Assembly (NCBI RefSeq): GCF_000293785.1
Contig: NZ_AKZI01000089.1
Span: 1-64,000 of the forward strand
Direction of reading: 5' to 3'
DNA: 64,000 nucleotides
DNA from: Rhodovulum sp. PH10
GTDB lineage: Bacteria; Pseudomonadota; Alphaproteobacteria; Rhizobiales; Xanthobacteraceae
The translations under genes were made by a program, and so were the position numbers. Shown in pieces: positions 40,079 to 48,883 of this stretch. Below the pieces are notes generated by a model. It was not told the DNA's origin, made no database searches, and worked only from the letters and a program-made list of their open reading frames with translations. How positions within the stretch are numbered: the stretch's first letter is position 1; each line of letters begins with the position of its first letter.

Positions 40079-42426
40079 GATTTCGCCTCCACGGTCATGC
40101 GGTGCCCGTAGGCGCGGTGGACCACGACGCCGGCCGGCACCACGTCGTACTCGACCCAGCAGGTGAGGCTGCCGAGCCGCGCCGAGGCGACGGTGCGGCC
40201 GGTCGTGCGGTCCTTCAGCTTCGCCCCGCTCGCCTCCGCCTGCGCGACAACACGGGCGACGTCCTCCTCGAGGATCAGCTTGCGCTCCATGTCGGCGCGC
40301 ACCGCGGGCTCGATGATCAGCGTGCATGCCGGTGCCGGATCGTCGGTCGTCGCGGCGGGCTCCTCCCCCCAAAGCTCGCGCGCCAGCCGGATGCGCAGCC
40401 GGCGCCGGTTGTCGCGCCGTCCGGAGAAGCCGGGGTCGGGTCGCGCCGCCGGATCGGCGTCGCCGCCGGCGTCGGGCGGTGGGAAGGCGAGGTCGAGCAG
40501 ATGGACGGCGCGCTTGCCGCGGCGGGCGAAGCTGTCGCGGCACATCGCGCACCACACCAGATAGTCGTCGTCGCTCTCGCCGATCCGGCGATCGACGATG
40601 GCGTCGGCGACCTCGCGATTGGCGAAGGTGACGAGCCCGCCGAAGCCGCAGCAGGTGGTGTGCTCGGCGCCGCCCAGCTCGTGCACCGCGAGGCCGAGGC
40701 GGGCGGCGAGGTCGCGCACCGCGCGCTGCGCCACGACGTCGTGGCGCGCCGGGCAGGGATCGTGGATCGCGAGCGGCCGGCCGGACGCGACGCGCGGTCC
40801 CTCGGGCCAGCCGAGCTCGGCGAGCAGCGGCCACAGCGAGCGCACCCGCATCTCGGGATGCACCTCGCGAAGCCGCACCAGGCAGGTCGCGCAGGCGGTG
40901 ATCAGCTCCGGGCGGCCGAGCCGCTCCCAGGTCGCGACCAAGCCGTCGCGCACCTCGGCATCGAGCGTCTCGCGCCCCGCCCAATGGGCCGGCGCGCCGC
41001 AGCAGTCGAGCATCAGGCCGACGCCGCCCGGCAAACGGTCGCACAGATGGGAATAGACGCGGGCGACGTGATCGGGCGACGACCCGGCGAGCTGGCAGCC
41101 GGGGAAGAACGCCACCGCGCTTTCCGCGTGCCCCGGCTGGTGGCGCGCCAGCGTCACCTCCGCCGAGCGCGCGAACGCCATGTCGCGCAGCGCGAAGTCG
41201 TGGTGCGAAGGCGGCATCTTGCCCCGCCGCACCATGCTGCGGCGCGCCTCGAGGCAGACGTCGCCCATCGCGAGGTCGTTCGGGCACAGCGTCTCGCACA
41301 GGCCGCACAGCGTGCACGAGTCGATCATTCGGTTGGCCTTGCGGTTGCCCATCACGATCGAGTCGTTGTTGTAGATCTCCCGCACGTAGCGCTTCGGATA
41401 GCCGCCGTAGCGGGCGAGATAGGCGCACGCCTTCACGCATTCGAGGCAGCGGCACGGGAAGCAGCGCGCGGCCTCCGCCACCGCCTCGGCCCGGCTGTAG
41501 ACGCCGTCCGGAAAACTCGCCACGACCGGCGGCCGCGGCGCCTGTGCGGCGACGTTCACATAGAGGCAGGTGCCGGCCGTGTCGTCGCGCGCGGCGGTCA
41601 GCGAGGCGCCCTGCAGAAAGCGCTCGATCGAGGCGGCGGCGCGCCGGCCGTCGCTCGTCGCCGCGATCGCCGAGCGGTTCTCCTCGCCGCCGTCGTGCAG
41701 GCCGGAGGCGAACACCTTTGGCCGGCCGGTGGCGCGGGTCTCGGCATCGACGACGAGGCGGCCGGAGGGGCCGAGCGCGAGCGCGCCGGCGAACGCCTTC
41801 GCCGGGCCGGGCCCGATCGACAGCAGCACCGCATCGTTCTCGGCGATCAGCGTCTCGAGCCCGAGCGGCCCGTCGCCCGCGGCGATCCGCGAGCGGCACC
41901 GCAACGTCACGCCGAGCGCGAGGAGGCCGGCGATCTCGGCGTCGAGCACCGCGTGCGGCAGGGTCGCCTCGTCGTGGTCGTGGCGCAGCGTCTCGAGTGC
42001 TTGCGCGTCCGCCTCGTGAACGGTGACCGTGTGCCCCTTCGTCGCGAGATCGGAGGCGGCGGTGAGGCCGGCGAGCCCGGCGCCGACGATCGCGATCCGC
42101 TTCGCCTTGTAGGCCTTGCGGACGGTGCGGCGCCGCGTGCCGTAGGCTTCCTCGACGCAGGCTCGCTCGAGCGCGCGGATGCGGACCGCGCCGCCCGCCT
42201 CGGCGCGCCGGCACGCCGTCTCGCAGGGGTGGTCGCACACCCGGCTCAGGATCGCCGGAAACGGCACGACGGTGGTGTAGATCGCAAAGGCTCCGGCGAG
42301 GTCGCCGGCCGCCGTCGCCTCGGCCATCGCGCGGGCGTCGACCCGCAGCGGACAGGCGGCCCGGCAGGCGGGTGGTTGCTCCTCGGTGCAGCGGGCTTCC
42401 CAGGCCTTGACCTGCGCGGCGTCCAT
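40075..42426 (-). CDS. FAD/dicluster/CCG-domain electron-transfer protein (DVU_1558 type)
   Basis: This encodes a 783-residue multi-domain redox protein. A GltD-like N-terminus with cysteine sets (CRAACP, CDHPCETAC) is followed by an FAD/NAD domain (AIVGAGLAGLTAASDLA, about residue 112). A two-[4Fe-4S] ferredoxin segment comes next (CFPCRCLECVKAC and CTLCGLCETLCP). Two HdrB/GlpC-type CCG domains (LDCCGAP...CATC and TTCCGFGG...CAMC) follow, and about 90 residues of unknown type end the protein. The layout suggests electron routing or bifurcation between a pyridine nucleotide, Fe-S carriers and a thiol-type substrate. It begins 151 nt after the aldehyde oxidoreductase gene and leads the overlapping accessory block. 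Confidence 0.83.
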   Translation of the reverse strand: MDAAQVKAWEARCTEEQPPACRAACPLRVDARAMAEATAAGDLAGAFAIYTTVVPFPAILSRVCDHPCETACRRAEAGGAVRIRALERACVEEAYGTRRRTVRKAYKAKRIAIVGAGLAGLTAASDLATKGHTVTVHEADAQALETLRHDHDEATLPHAVLDAEIAGLLALGVTLRCRSRIAAGDGPLGLETLIAENDAVLLSIGPGPAKAFAGALALGPSGRLVVDAETRATGRPKVFASGLHDGGEENRSAIAATSDGRRAAASIERFLQGASLTAARDDTAGTCLYVNVAAQAPRPPVVASFPDGVYSRAEAVAEAARCFPCRCLECVKACAYLARYGGYPKRYVREIYNNDSIVMGNRKANRMIDSCTLCGLCETLCPNDLAMGDVCLEARRSMVRRGKMPPSHHDFALRDMAFARSAEVTLARHQPGHAESAVAFFPGCQLAGSSPDHVARVYSHLCDRLPGGVGLMLDCCGAPAHWAGRETLDAEVRDGLVATWERLGRPELITACATCLVRLREVHPEMRVRSLWPLLAELGWPEGPRVASGRPLAIHDPCPARHDVVAQRAVRDLAARLGLAVHELGGAEHTTCCGFGGLVTFANREVADAIVDRRIGESDDDYLVWCAMCRDSFARRGKRAVHLLDLAFPPPDAGGDADPAARPDPGFSGRRDNRRRLRIRLARELWGEEPAATTDDPAPACTLIIEPAVRADMERKLILEEDVARVVAQAEASGAKLKDRTTGRTVASARLGSLTCWVEYDVVPAGVVVHRAYGHRMTVEAKS

Positions 42427-42481
42427 GGCGGCTGTCCCGGCGGTCCGCGGCGGGCGGACCCGATGGCGTGCGGAGAAGAAG

Positions 42482-42560
42482 CGGGGGATCGGCAGCGGAG
42501 GGCGATCTCCGATCCCCCGGAACCGCGTCCCCCGCCCGCGAGCGGGCGGGCGAGGGACGC
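42482..42560 (-). other. Two stable stem-loops between the oxidoreductase and accessory genes
   Basis: Stem one pairs 42482-42492 with 42509-42519 (11 bp). Stem two pairs 42525-42531 with 42554-42560 and contains an inner 7-bp GC helix. Neither is followed by a T-run, so they look like RNA processing or stability elements that let the aldehyde oxidoreductase mRNA outlast the downstream genes. Confidence 0.5.
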
Positions 42561-42577
42561 CGTGGAGCCGGGCGACG

Positions 42578-45340
42578 TCAGGCCGGCTCCAAGCTCTTGC
42601 TCGCGGCGCCGCCGGCCAGCGCATCGAGGCCGGCCTTGATCGCCTCGGGCAACGCCGGCACGCGGAAGATCCGCACGCCGCACGCGTCGTAGACGGCGTT
42701 GAGGATCGCCGGATGGGGCGCCGTGAGCGGCGCCTCGCCGACGCCGGCGGCCCCGAACGGACCGTCGCCGCGCGGCGTCTCGAGATAGAGCACCTCCATG
42801 TCGTCGGGGACGTCCTTCGGATACGGGATGCCGCAGTCGCGCAGCGTGGTGTGCAGCTCCAGATCCTCGAAGTCCTCGGTCAGCGCGAGGCCGATGCCCT
42901 GGGCGAGGCCGCCATACATCTGGCCGTCGACGGTCGCCTTGTTGATGATCGTGCCGACGTCGGTGGCGACGGTGAACTTCACCACCTTGGCCTGGCCGCT
43001 CTCGAGGTCGACCTCGACCTCCGGCATGAACACCGAGTACATGTAGATCGGGAACGGATTGCCCTGCGCGGTGTCCGGGCTGCAGTCGGTGCAGGCCGCC
43101 GCCACCCACTTGCCGTCGTAGGAGAGCGGGACGTTGTCGGCGACCATCTCCTGGTAGGTCCGGTAGGTGCCGTCCGGCTTCTTCAGGGCGTTCAGCATCA
43201 TCTCGGCGGCGACCCGGATGGCGTTGCCGCAGAAGACGTTGGAGCGGCTGCCGCCGGCCGGCCCCGAGTTCGGGCCGAAGGTGTCGGCCATCACCAGCGT
43301 GATCTCGCCGGGCGTCACGCCGGCGGCGCGGAGAACCTCGTGGGCGATCGTCTGGGCGGCGAGATCGGCGCCCTGCCCGTGGTCCTCCCAGCCGGAATGG
43401 ACGACGAAGCCGCGCGGCGTCATCTCCACCCGCGCCTCCGAGCTGTCCGGCCCGTCGAGGCCGCAGCCATAGATGCCGAGCGCGATGCCGACGCCCCGCT
43501 TCGCCTCGGTGCTCTCGGCGTTGAAGGCGGCGCAGCGGGCCTTCGCCTCCCGGTATTTCGGCCGCAGCATGTCGAACAGCTGGGGCAGCACCAGCACCTC
43601 GGGTTTCTGCCCGGTCGGGGTGGTCGAGGTCTCGTCGTAGAGGTTCTTGTAGCGGAACTCGAACGGATCCTCGCCCATCTTCTCCGCCAGCATGTCGATG
43701 GCGATCTCGGAGGCGAGAAAGGCCTGCGGCGAGCCGTAGGCGCGGAACGCCGAGCCCCAGGCATGATTGGTGGCGACCGTGCGGCCGTGGCCGCGGATGT
43801 TCTCGAGATGATAGCCGGCGCCGGTGAACTGGCCCTGCCGCAGCGTGACGAGATCACCGAACTCCGAATAAGGACCGTGGTCGAGCCACCAGTCGGTCTC
43901 CATCGCGGTGAGCTTGCCGTTGCCGTCGCAGGCGAGCCGGATGTTGATGTTGGCCGGCGAGCGCTTGCCGGTGTAGGTGATGTTCTGGAACTGATCGTAC
44001 ACCAGCGAGACCGGCTTGCCGGTGGCGAGCGCGGCGACGCCGAGCAGCGCCTCCATGGTCGGCGAGAACTTGTAGCCGAAGGTGCCGCCGGTCGGGTTCT
44101 GGATCAGCCGCAGCTTCTCGGGCGGGATGCCGAGGCCGGGGCAGATCATCGCGTGATGCAGATGCACGCCGATCGACTTCGACAGGATGGTGAGCACGCC
44201 GTCGTCGTCGACGAACGCCTCGCCGCAGTCGGGCTCGAGATGCAGGTGCGGCTGGCGGCTGCAATAGGTGGTGATGTCGACGGTGGCCGCCGCGCTCTCG
44301 AAGAACGGCTTGGTGTCCAGCCCCTTGACGACGCCCTGCTCGTAATAGGCGTTGGGCACGCCGGGGTGGATCTCCAGCGCGTCCGGCTCGAGCGCCGCGA
44401 AGCCCGACATGTAGGCCGGCAGCACCTCGAGATCGACCTTCACCTTGTCGGCCGCCGCACGGGCGTGCTCGACCGTGTCGGCGGCGACGATGGCGATCGC
44501 GTCACCGAACTGGAAGACCTTCTCCTTGCACAGGATCGGGCGGTCCCAGCCGTCGCCCTTGTTGGTCGGGAAGGTGATCAGGCCGGTGATCGCGTTCTTG
44601 CCGGACACGTCTTTCCAGGTGATCACCTTCTCGACGCCCGGCATGGCTTCCGCCTCGGCGGTGTCGATGCCCTTGATCAGCGCGTGCGACACCTTGGCCT
44701 GCACGAGCGCGAGGCGCAGCGTGCCCTCCGGCATGCGCAGCGCGAGGTCGGCGCCGAAGTCCCAGGTGCCGGTGACCTTGGCGACCGCCGACGGGCGGAC
44801 GTATTTGGTGCCGAGGATCGAGCCGTCCGGCTTGGGCCCGTCGAGCAGGTCCTCCGGGCGCTTCTCGCCGCGCATGATCGCGGCGGCGTCCATCACCGCG
44901 TCGATCAGCGGCTTGTAGCCGGTGCAGCGGCAGACGTTGCGATTGCGGTTGAACCAGGCGCGCACCTGCTCGCGGGTCGGGCTCGTGTTGGTGTCGAGCA
45001 GAACCTTGGCCGACATGATGAAGCCCGGCGTGCAGACGCCGCACTGGGCGCCGCCGTGCGCCATCCAGGCGACCTGCAACGGATGCAGGGCGCCGGGCGT
45101 GCCGATGCCCTCGATCGTGGTGATCCTGGCGGTCGGCGCGACCTTGTGCATCGGCGTCATGCAGGCGCGGATCGGCTTGCCGTCGATCACGACCGTGCAG
45201 GCGCCGCACTGCCCGTCCTCGCAGCACACCTTGCAGCCGGTGAGAAGCATCTTCTCGCGCAAGACGTCGGCCAGCGTGGCGTCGTCGTCGACGACGAGCC
45301 AGCGTTCGACGCCGTTCACGTTCAGCGTTCGTCTCTTCAC
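42578..45340 (-). CDS. Mop-type molybdenum aldehyde oxidoreductase (single chain)
   Basis: This encodes a 920-residue xanthine-oxidase family enzyme of the Desulfovibrio Mop type (907 residues). It has an N-terminal plant-type [2Fe-2S] domain (GCKVCCEDGQCGACTVV), a helical [2Fe-2S] domain (CGVCTPGF and CRCTGY), then the large molybdenum domains. No FAD domain is present. The catalytic glutamate is in GVGEAPLTAP near the C-terminus. Such enzymes hydroxylate aldehydes to acids using molybdopterin cytosine dinucleotide and pass electrons to ferredoxin or flavodoxin. The start is GTG 45340 with GGAG just upstream. It follows xdhC-like and ferredoxin genes in the hydrogenase gene train. Confidence 0.9.
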   Translation of the reverse strand: MKRRTLNVNGVERWLVVDDDATLADVLREKMLLTGCKVCCEDGQCGACTVVIDGKPIRACMTPMHKVAPTARITTIEGIGTPGALHPLQVAWMAHGGAQCGVCTPGFIMSAKVLLDTNTSPTREQVRAWFNRNRNVCRCTGYKPLIDAVMDAAAIMRGEKRPEDLLDGPKPDGSILGTKYVRPSAVAKVTGTWDFGADLALRMPEGTLRLALVQAKVSHALIKGIDTAEAEAMPGVEKVITWKDVSGKNAITGLITFPTNKGDGWDRPILCKEKVFQFGDAIAIVAADTVEHARAAADKVKVDLEVLPAYMSGFAALEPDALEIHPGVPNAYYEQGVVKGLDTKPFFESAAATVDITTYCSRQPHLHLEPDCGEAFVDDDGVLTILSKSIGVHLHHAMICPGLGIPPEKLRLIQNPTGGTFGYKFSPTMEALLGVAALATGKPVSLVYDQFQNITYTGKRSPANINIRLACDGNGKLTAMETDWWLDHGPYSEFGDLVTLRQGQFTGAGYHLENIRGHGRTVATNHAWGSAFRAYGSPQAFLASEIAIDMLAEKMGEDPFEFRYKNLYDETSTTPTGQKPEVLVLPQLFDMLRPKYREAKARCAAFNAESTEAKRGVGIALGIYGCGLDGPDSSEARVEMTPRGFVVHSGWEDHGQGADLAAQTIAHEVLRAAGVTPGEITLVMADTFGPNSGPAGGSRSNVFCGNAIRVAAEMMLNALKKPDGTYRTYQEMVADNVPLSYDGKWVAAACTDCSPDTAQGNPFPIYMYSVFMPEVEVDLESGQAKVVKFTVATDVGTIINKATVDGQMYGGLAQGIGLALTEDFEDLELHTTLRDCGIPYPKDVPDDMEVLYLETPRGDGPFGAAGVGEAPLTAPHPAILNAVYDACGVRIFRVPALPEAIKAGLDALAGGAASKSLEPA

Positions 45341-45408
45341 GTCTCCACTCCTATCGAGATCGGCAGCATCTCTGCCTTTCCTGGGACGATGGTGTGCACG
45401 GGGCCCCC

Positions 45409-46278
45409 TCAGGCGGCCGTGCGGTCTTCGGCCGGCTCGGCCGCCGGCGCCTTGCGGGCGATCCGGTCGACGAACGCGGTCATGGTGCGCACCAGCGGGC
45501 GGACGGCAGCCGCACCGCGAACGTGCGCGACCATCTCGGCGGCGACCGAGATGGCGATCTCCTCGGGGGTGTCGGCGCCGATATCGAGCCCGACCGGGGC
45601 GTGCACCCGCGCGAACGCCTCGGGCGGCAGCCCCTCGGCGACCAGCCGCTCGAACACCGTCACCACCTTGCGCTTGGAGCCGATCATGCCGACGTAGCCG
45701 GCCGGCGTGCCGACCGCCCAGCGCAGCACCCGCCCGTCGATCTCGTGACAGCGGGTGGCGATGAAGATCAGCGCCCGCCGGTTCGGCGAGAGCCGCTCCA
45801 TCACCGCCTCGAACTCGCCGACATGGATCGCCTGCACGTTGGGGAACCGCTCGGCGCAGGCGAACTCGGCGCGGTCGTCGATCACCACCACCTCGAGGCC
45901 GGCGAGCCGCGCCGCCCGCGCGGTGACGACGCCGACATGGCCGGCGCCGAACAGATAGAGGACCGGCGCCGGACGGATCGCCTCGACGAACACGTCGAGG
46001 CTGCCGCCGCACACCATGCCGCTGTCCATCTCCGGGTTGTCGTGCAGCCCGAACGACAGCATCTTCGGATGCCCGGTGGCGATCACCTCGGCCGCCTCGC
46101 GGATCACCTCCGCCTCGGCCGGACCGCCGCCGACCGTGCCGACGATCGTGCCGTTCTCGCGGACCAGCATCTTGGCGGAGGCGTAGGACGGGATCGAGCC
46201 GACCACGTTGACGATCGTGGCGATCGCGCACGGCCGGCCGTCCTCACGCTCGCGGATCAGCTCCTCGTAGATGTCCAC
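45409..46278 (-). CDS. XdhC/CoxI family molybdenum-enzyme maturation factor
   Basis: This encodes a 289-residue protein with an N-terminal XdhC/CoxI domain (TVGGGPAEAEVIREA, GMVCGGSLDVFVE) and a C-terminal Rossmann domain (LYLFGAGHVGVVTARAARLAG). XdhC-like proteins bind and sulfurate the molybdenum cofactor before insertion into xanthine-oxidase family enzymes. The target here is surely the adjacent aldehyde oxidoreductase, 68 nt downstream. I selected GTG 46278 because GGAGAG lies at good spacing and earlier in-frame codons are Arg/Pro-rich. Confidence 0.88.
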   Translation of the reverse strand: MDIYEELIREREDGRPCAIATIVNVVGSIPSYASAKMLVRENGTIVGTVGGGPAEAEVIREAAEVIATGHPKMLSFGLHDNPEMDSGMVCGGSLDVFVEAIRPAPVLYLFGAGHVGVVTARAARLAGLEVVVIDDRAEFACAERFPNVQAIHVGEFEAVMERLSPNRRALIFIATRCHEIDGRVLRWAVGTPAGYVGMIGSKRKVVTVFERLVAEGLPPEAFARVHAPVGLDIGADTPEEIAISVAAEMVAHVRGAAAVRPLVRTMTAFVDRIARKAPAAEPAEDRTAA

Positions 46279-46365
46279 CGTCTGCTCTCCTGGTATGAGA
46301 AGATCGCACCGGATGCCGCCCGGCCGCGGGTCGCGCGCCCCGCGAGGGCGCGACGGCACGACCGG

Positions 46366-46563
46366 TCAGGCGGCGACCGGGACGCAGGAGCCGGACGGGC
46401 AGACGTCGACGCATTGCGGCTCGTCGAACGAGCCGACGCAGTCCTTGCACTTCTTCGGATTGATCGAGAACACCTTGCCCTTGTGGCCGATCGCCTTGTT
46501 GGGGCAGACGTCCTCGCACGAGCCGCAGGCGGTGCAGGTGTCGGTGATGATCATGTGAGCCAT
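46366..46563 (-). CDS. Small 2[4Fe-4S] ferredoxin
   Basis: This encodes a 65-residue bacterial-type ferredoxin with cluster motifs CTACGSCEDVCP and CKDCVGSFDEPQCVDVCP; the longer second loop is typical of the YfhL/FdxN-like group. It lies between cooH and xdhC-like genes, 68 nt after cooH. It is therefore the natural electron link between the molybdenum aldehyde oxidoreductase and the hydrogenase. This link is inferred from position. Confidence 0.9.
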   Translation of the reverse strand: MAHMIITDTCTACGSCEDVCPNKAIGHKGKVFSINPKKCKDCVGSFDEPQCVDVCPSGSCVPVAA

Positions 46564-46631
46564 GTCCGGTCTCCTTCTTTCTGTCTTTGCTCCGGCGCCG
46601 CCCGACCTGGCATGCGGCGGCGACGGGATCG

Positions 46632-47729
46632 TCAGCGCTCCGTGCAGGACACGCAGGGATCGATGCTGTTCACGATGATGGCGATGTCGGCGAGCTTGGC
46701 GCCGGCCAGCATGAAGCGCAGCGCGTCCCAGTTCATGAAGGTCGGCACGCGCCACTTGACCCGCTCGGGCCGCGGCTCGTCATTGGTTTTCAGGTAGTAG
46801 ATCAGCTCGCCGCGCGGCGCCTCGCTCTTGGCGATCGCCTGGCCGGGCGGGATGTCCGGCGTCTCCGCCAGACGGGTCGGCCCGTCGGGCAGATCGCGCA
46901 GGCAGGCGCGGACGAGATCGATCGCGGTCAGCGCCTCGGCGAGCCGGATCATCGCGCGCGACCAGACGTCGCCGTCGGTCAGCACGTGCACCTCGAGCGG
47001 CAGCCGGTCGTAGGCGGCGTAGGGCGCGACCGCCCGCACGTCGTAGGCGACGCCGGAGGCGCGAGCGACCGGGCCGACCACGCCGCAGGCGATCGCCTGC
47101 TCGCGCGTCAGCACGCCGACGTCGCGGGTGCGGCCGAGGATCGACCCGTTGGTGCGGTAGGTCTGGACGATCGCCTCGATCTCGGGCACCAGCCGGTCGA
47201 GCGAGCCGACCAGGAAGCCGGTGGTCTTCTCGTCGAGATCGTAGCGCACGCCGCCGATGCAGATGGCGCCGAGATCCATCCGATTGCCGAACACCGTCTC
47301 CTTGATGTCCTGGGCGATCTCGCGCACCTGCATCACGTGCATGAACAGCGTCTCGTAGCCGACCAGATGGGCGAGCAGTGCGACGTTGAACAGATTGGAG
47401 GCGATCCGCTTCACCTCGGCGGCGACCACCCGCAGGAGCGCGGCGCGCTCCGGGATCTCGATGCCGGCGATCCGCTCGGCCGCCATCGCGAAGGTTTCCG
47501 GGTGGCTGTTCGAGCACAGCGAGCAGATGCGCTCCGTCAGCACAACGTTCTGCAGCATCGTCCGCTTGGTGGTGAGATACTCGATGCCGCGATGCACGTG
47601 CCCGGCATTGATGTCGACCCGAGCCACCGTCTCGCCGTGCACGTCGATACGGAAATACATCGGCTCCTCGAGCGCGACGTGCAGCGGGCCGACGGGGATG
47701 GTGTAGGTCTCGGTGACGGCGGTGGTCAT
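46632..47729 (-). CDS. cooH: Group 4 [NiFe] hydrogenase large subunit, CooH type
   Basis: This encodes a 365-residue catalytic subunit homologous to NuoD/HycE. Both nickel-ligand motifs are intact: RICSLCSNSH (about residue 68) and DPCVSCTER at the extreme C-terminus. This means true hydrogenase rather than a complex I subunit. The protein ends at the second motif with no cleavable extension, as in CooH, so no maturation protease is needed. The start overlaps the CooU stop (ATGA). The gene order cooMKLXUH is identical to that of Rhodospirillum rubrum. Confidence 0.92.
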   Translation of the reverse strand: MTTAVTETYTIPVGPLHVALEEPMYFRIDVHGETVARVDINAGHVHRGIEYLTTKRTMLQNVVLTERICSLCSNSHPETFAMAAERIAGIEIPERAALLRVVAAEVKRIASNLFNVALLAHLVGYETLFMHVMQVREIAQDIKETVFGNRMDLGAICIGGVRYDLDEKTTGFLVGSLDRLVPEIEAIVQTYRTNGSILGRTRDVGVLTREQAIACGVVGPVARASGVAYDVRAVAPYAAYDRLPLEVHVLTDGDVWSRAMIRLAEALTAIDLVRACLRDLPDGPTRLAETPDIPPGQAIAKSEAPRGELIYYLKTNDEPRPERVKWRVPTFMNWDALRFMLAGAKLADIAIIVNSIDPCVSCTER

Positions 47730-48373
47730 GCGGCCCCCGTATTGGCGCTCATGATCTTCTCCCACAGCCCCTTGGTGGAGGCAGCGTTGACCAGGGTCGA
47801 GAACGGGATCAGCCGCTCGAGCACGGCGGGATCGGTCGCGGGATCGAGAAACAGGCGGCGCGGATCGGGATGGTTGCGCACGGTGATGGCGTAGCACTCC
47901 ATCAGCTCGCGCTCGTTCCAGTCGGCGGTGCGAAACAGCGGCGTCAGCGAGGCGACCGAGCCGCCGGCCGGCAGGAAGGCGATCACCGTCAGCGTGTCGC
48001 CGCCGAGATCGAAGTGATAAGCGAGCTCGTAGGATGTGCCGTCGAGCGGCGTGCCGCCGAACGATTCCGGCACCGGCGCCGGCTCCTTCTCGGCCGCGGT
48101 CTCGGCGCCCTCCTCCGCTTCCTCCTCGTCGTCGTCCTCCTCCTCGTCCTCCGGTGCCGGCGGCTGCGAGGCGGAGATCATCGAAAGCCGCGCGCCGAGC
48201 CCGTGCAGGAGCTGCGCGACCGACAGCAGCTCCTCGCGGTCGGCGAGCTTCGCCCAGGCGACGGTGACACCGTGCGCATCCGTGCTCGCGCTGTAGTCGA
48301 TGCCGCGCGGCGCCGCCTCGCGAAGCAGCCTCTCGATCGCGGCCGGAATGCGGGTCTGCGGAATGTCGGTCAC
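47726..48373 (-). CDS. cooU: Hydrogenase subunit CooU (NuoC-like) with acidic insert
   Basis: This encodes a 215-residue homologue of the 30-kDa complex I subunit. The C-terminal half has the usual FRTADWNERELMECYAI and RLFLDP motifs. Between the N-terminal domain and this half is an insert of about 30 residues dominated by Asp and Glu (EDEEEDDDEEEAEEGAE), which is not usual for the family and probably forms a disordered acidic loop. The GTG start overlaps the CooX stop and the gene stop overlaps the CooH start. Confidence 0.88.
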   Translation of the reverse strand: MTDIPQTRIPAAIERLLREAAPRGIDYSASTDAHGVTVAWAKLADREELLSVAQLLHGLGARLSMISASQPPAPEDEEEDDDEEEAEEGAETAAEKEPAPVPESFGGTPLDGTSYELAYHFDLGGDTLTVIAFLPAGGSVASLTPLFRTADWNERELMECYAITVRNHPDPRRLFLDPATDPAVLERLIPFSTLVNAASTKGLWEKIMSANTGAA

Positions 48374-48873
48374 GGCTTCGCCCTCCGGGCCTTGAGGAAC
48401 TTGGCGCGGCATTTGGGGCACATCGACTTCAGCGTCACGGTTTCTTCCGGAGAGAGCGGCGGCGTGACGCCGCGCAGCGACGGGGCGGTGGCGAGCGCGG
48501 TGGCGCCGCACGCGCTGCAGATCTGATTTGGTAGGAGCCCCAGCTCGACCAGCGCGTATTTGCGTGCCTGCGCGTGCGCCAAGTGCCAGTCGGTGGTCTG
48601 ATGGACCGAGCCGGTCGGGCAGTGGAACTCGCAATTGCCGCAGAACACGCAGCTGTTGTGCCACAGCGCGAAGGCGAGCCCGTCTTTCGTCTTGCTGAAC
48701 TTGATGGCGCCGGCCGGGCACACGCGCTCGCAGATCTTGCAGCCCTCGCAGGTCGTCGCATCGAAGACGACGCGCCCGCGAAATCGCTCGGCGGTCGGCG
48801 CCGGACCGAACGGGAACGGCTCCGTGTAGGGTCCGTGGCGCAGGTTGCGGCCGAGCAGCGACAGGACGTTCAT
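48370..48873 (-). CDS. cooX: Hydrogenase ferredoxin-like subunit CooX (NuoI-like)
   Basis: This encodes a 167-residue peripheral subunit with two [4Fe-4S] motifs, CEGCKICERVCP and CVFCGNCEFHCP, that carry electrons towards CooL/CooH. A C-terminal extension holds two more CxxC pairs (CSACG and CPKCR), likely a zinc ribbon. ATG 48873 is 10 nt downstream of the cooL stop. Confidence 0.9.
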   Translation of the reverse strand: MNVLSLLGRNLRHGPYTEPFPFGPAPTAERFRGRVVFDATTCEGCKICERVCPAGAIKFSKTKDGLAFALWHNSCVFCGNCEFHCPTGSVHQTTDWHLAHAQARKYALVELGLLPNQICSACGATALATAPSLRGVTPPLSPEETVTLKSMCPKCRAKFLKARRAKP

Positions 48874-48883
48874 GACTTTCTCC

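Noticed and set aside
42578-46231. Aldehyde oxidoreductase frame extended to about 1217 codons
   Set aside because: The extra N-terminus is antisense-like filler overlapping the XdhC-like gene; the GTG at 45340 has a good ribosome site and gives the Mop-type length.
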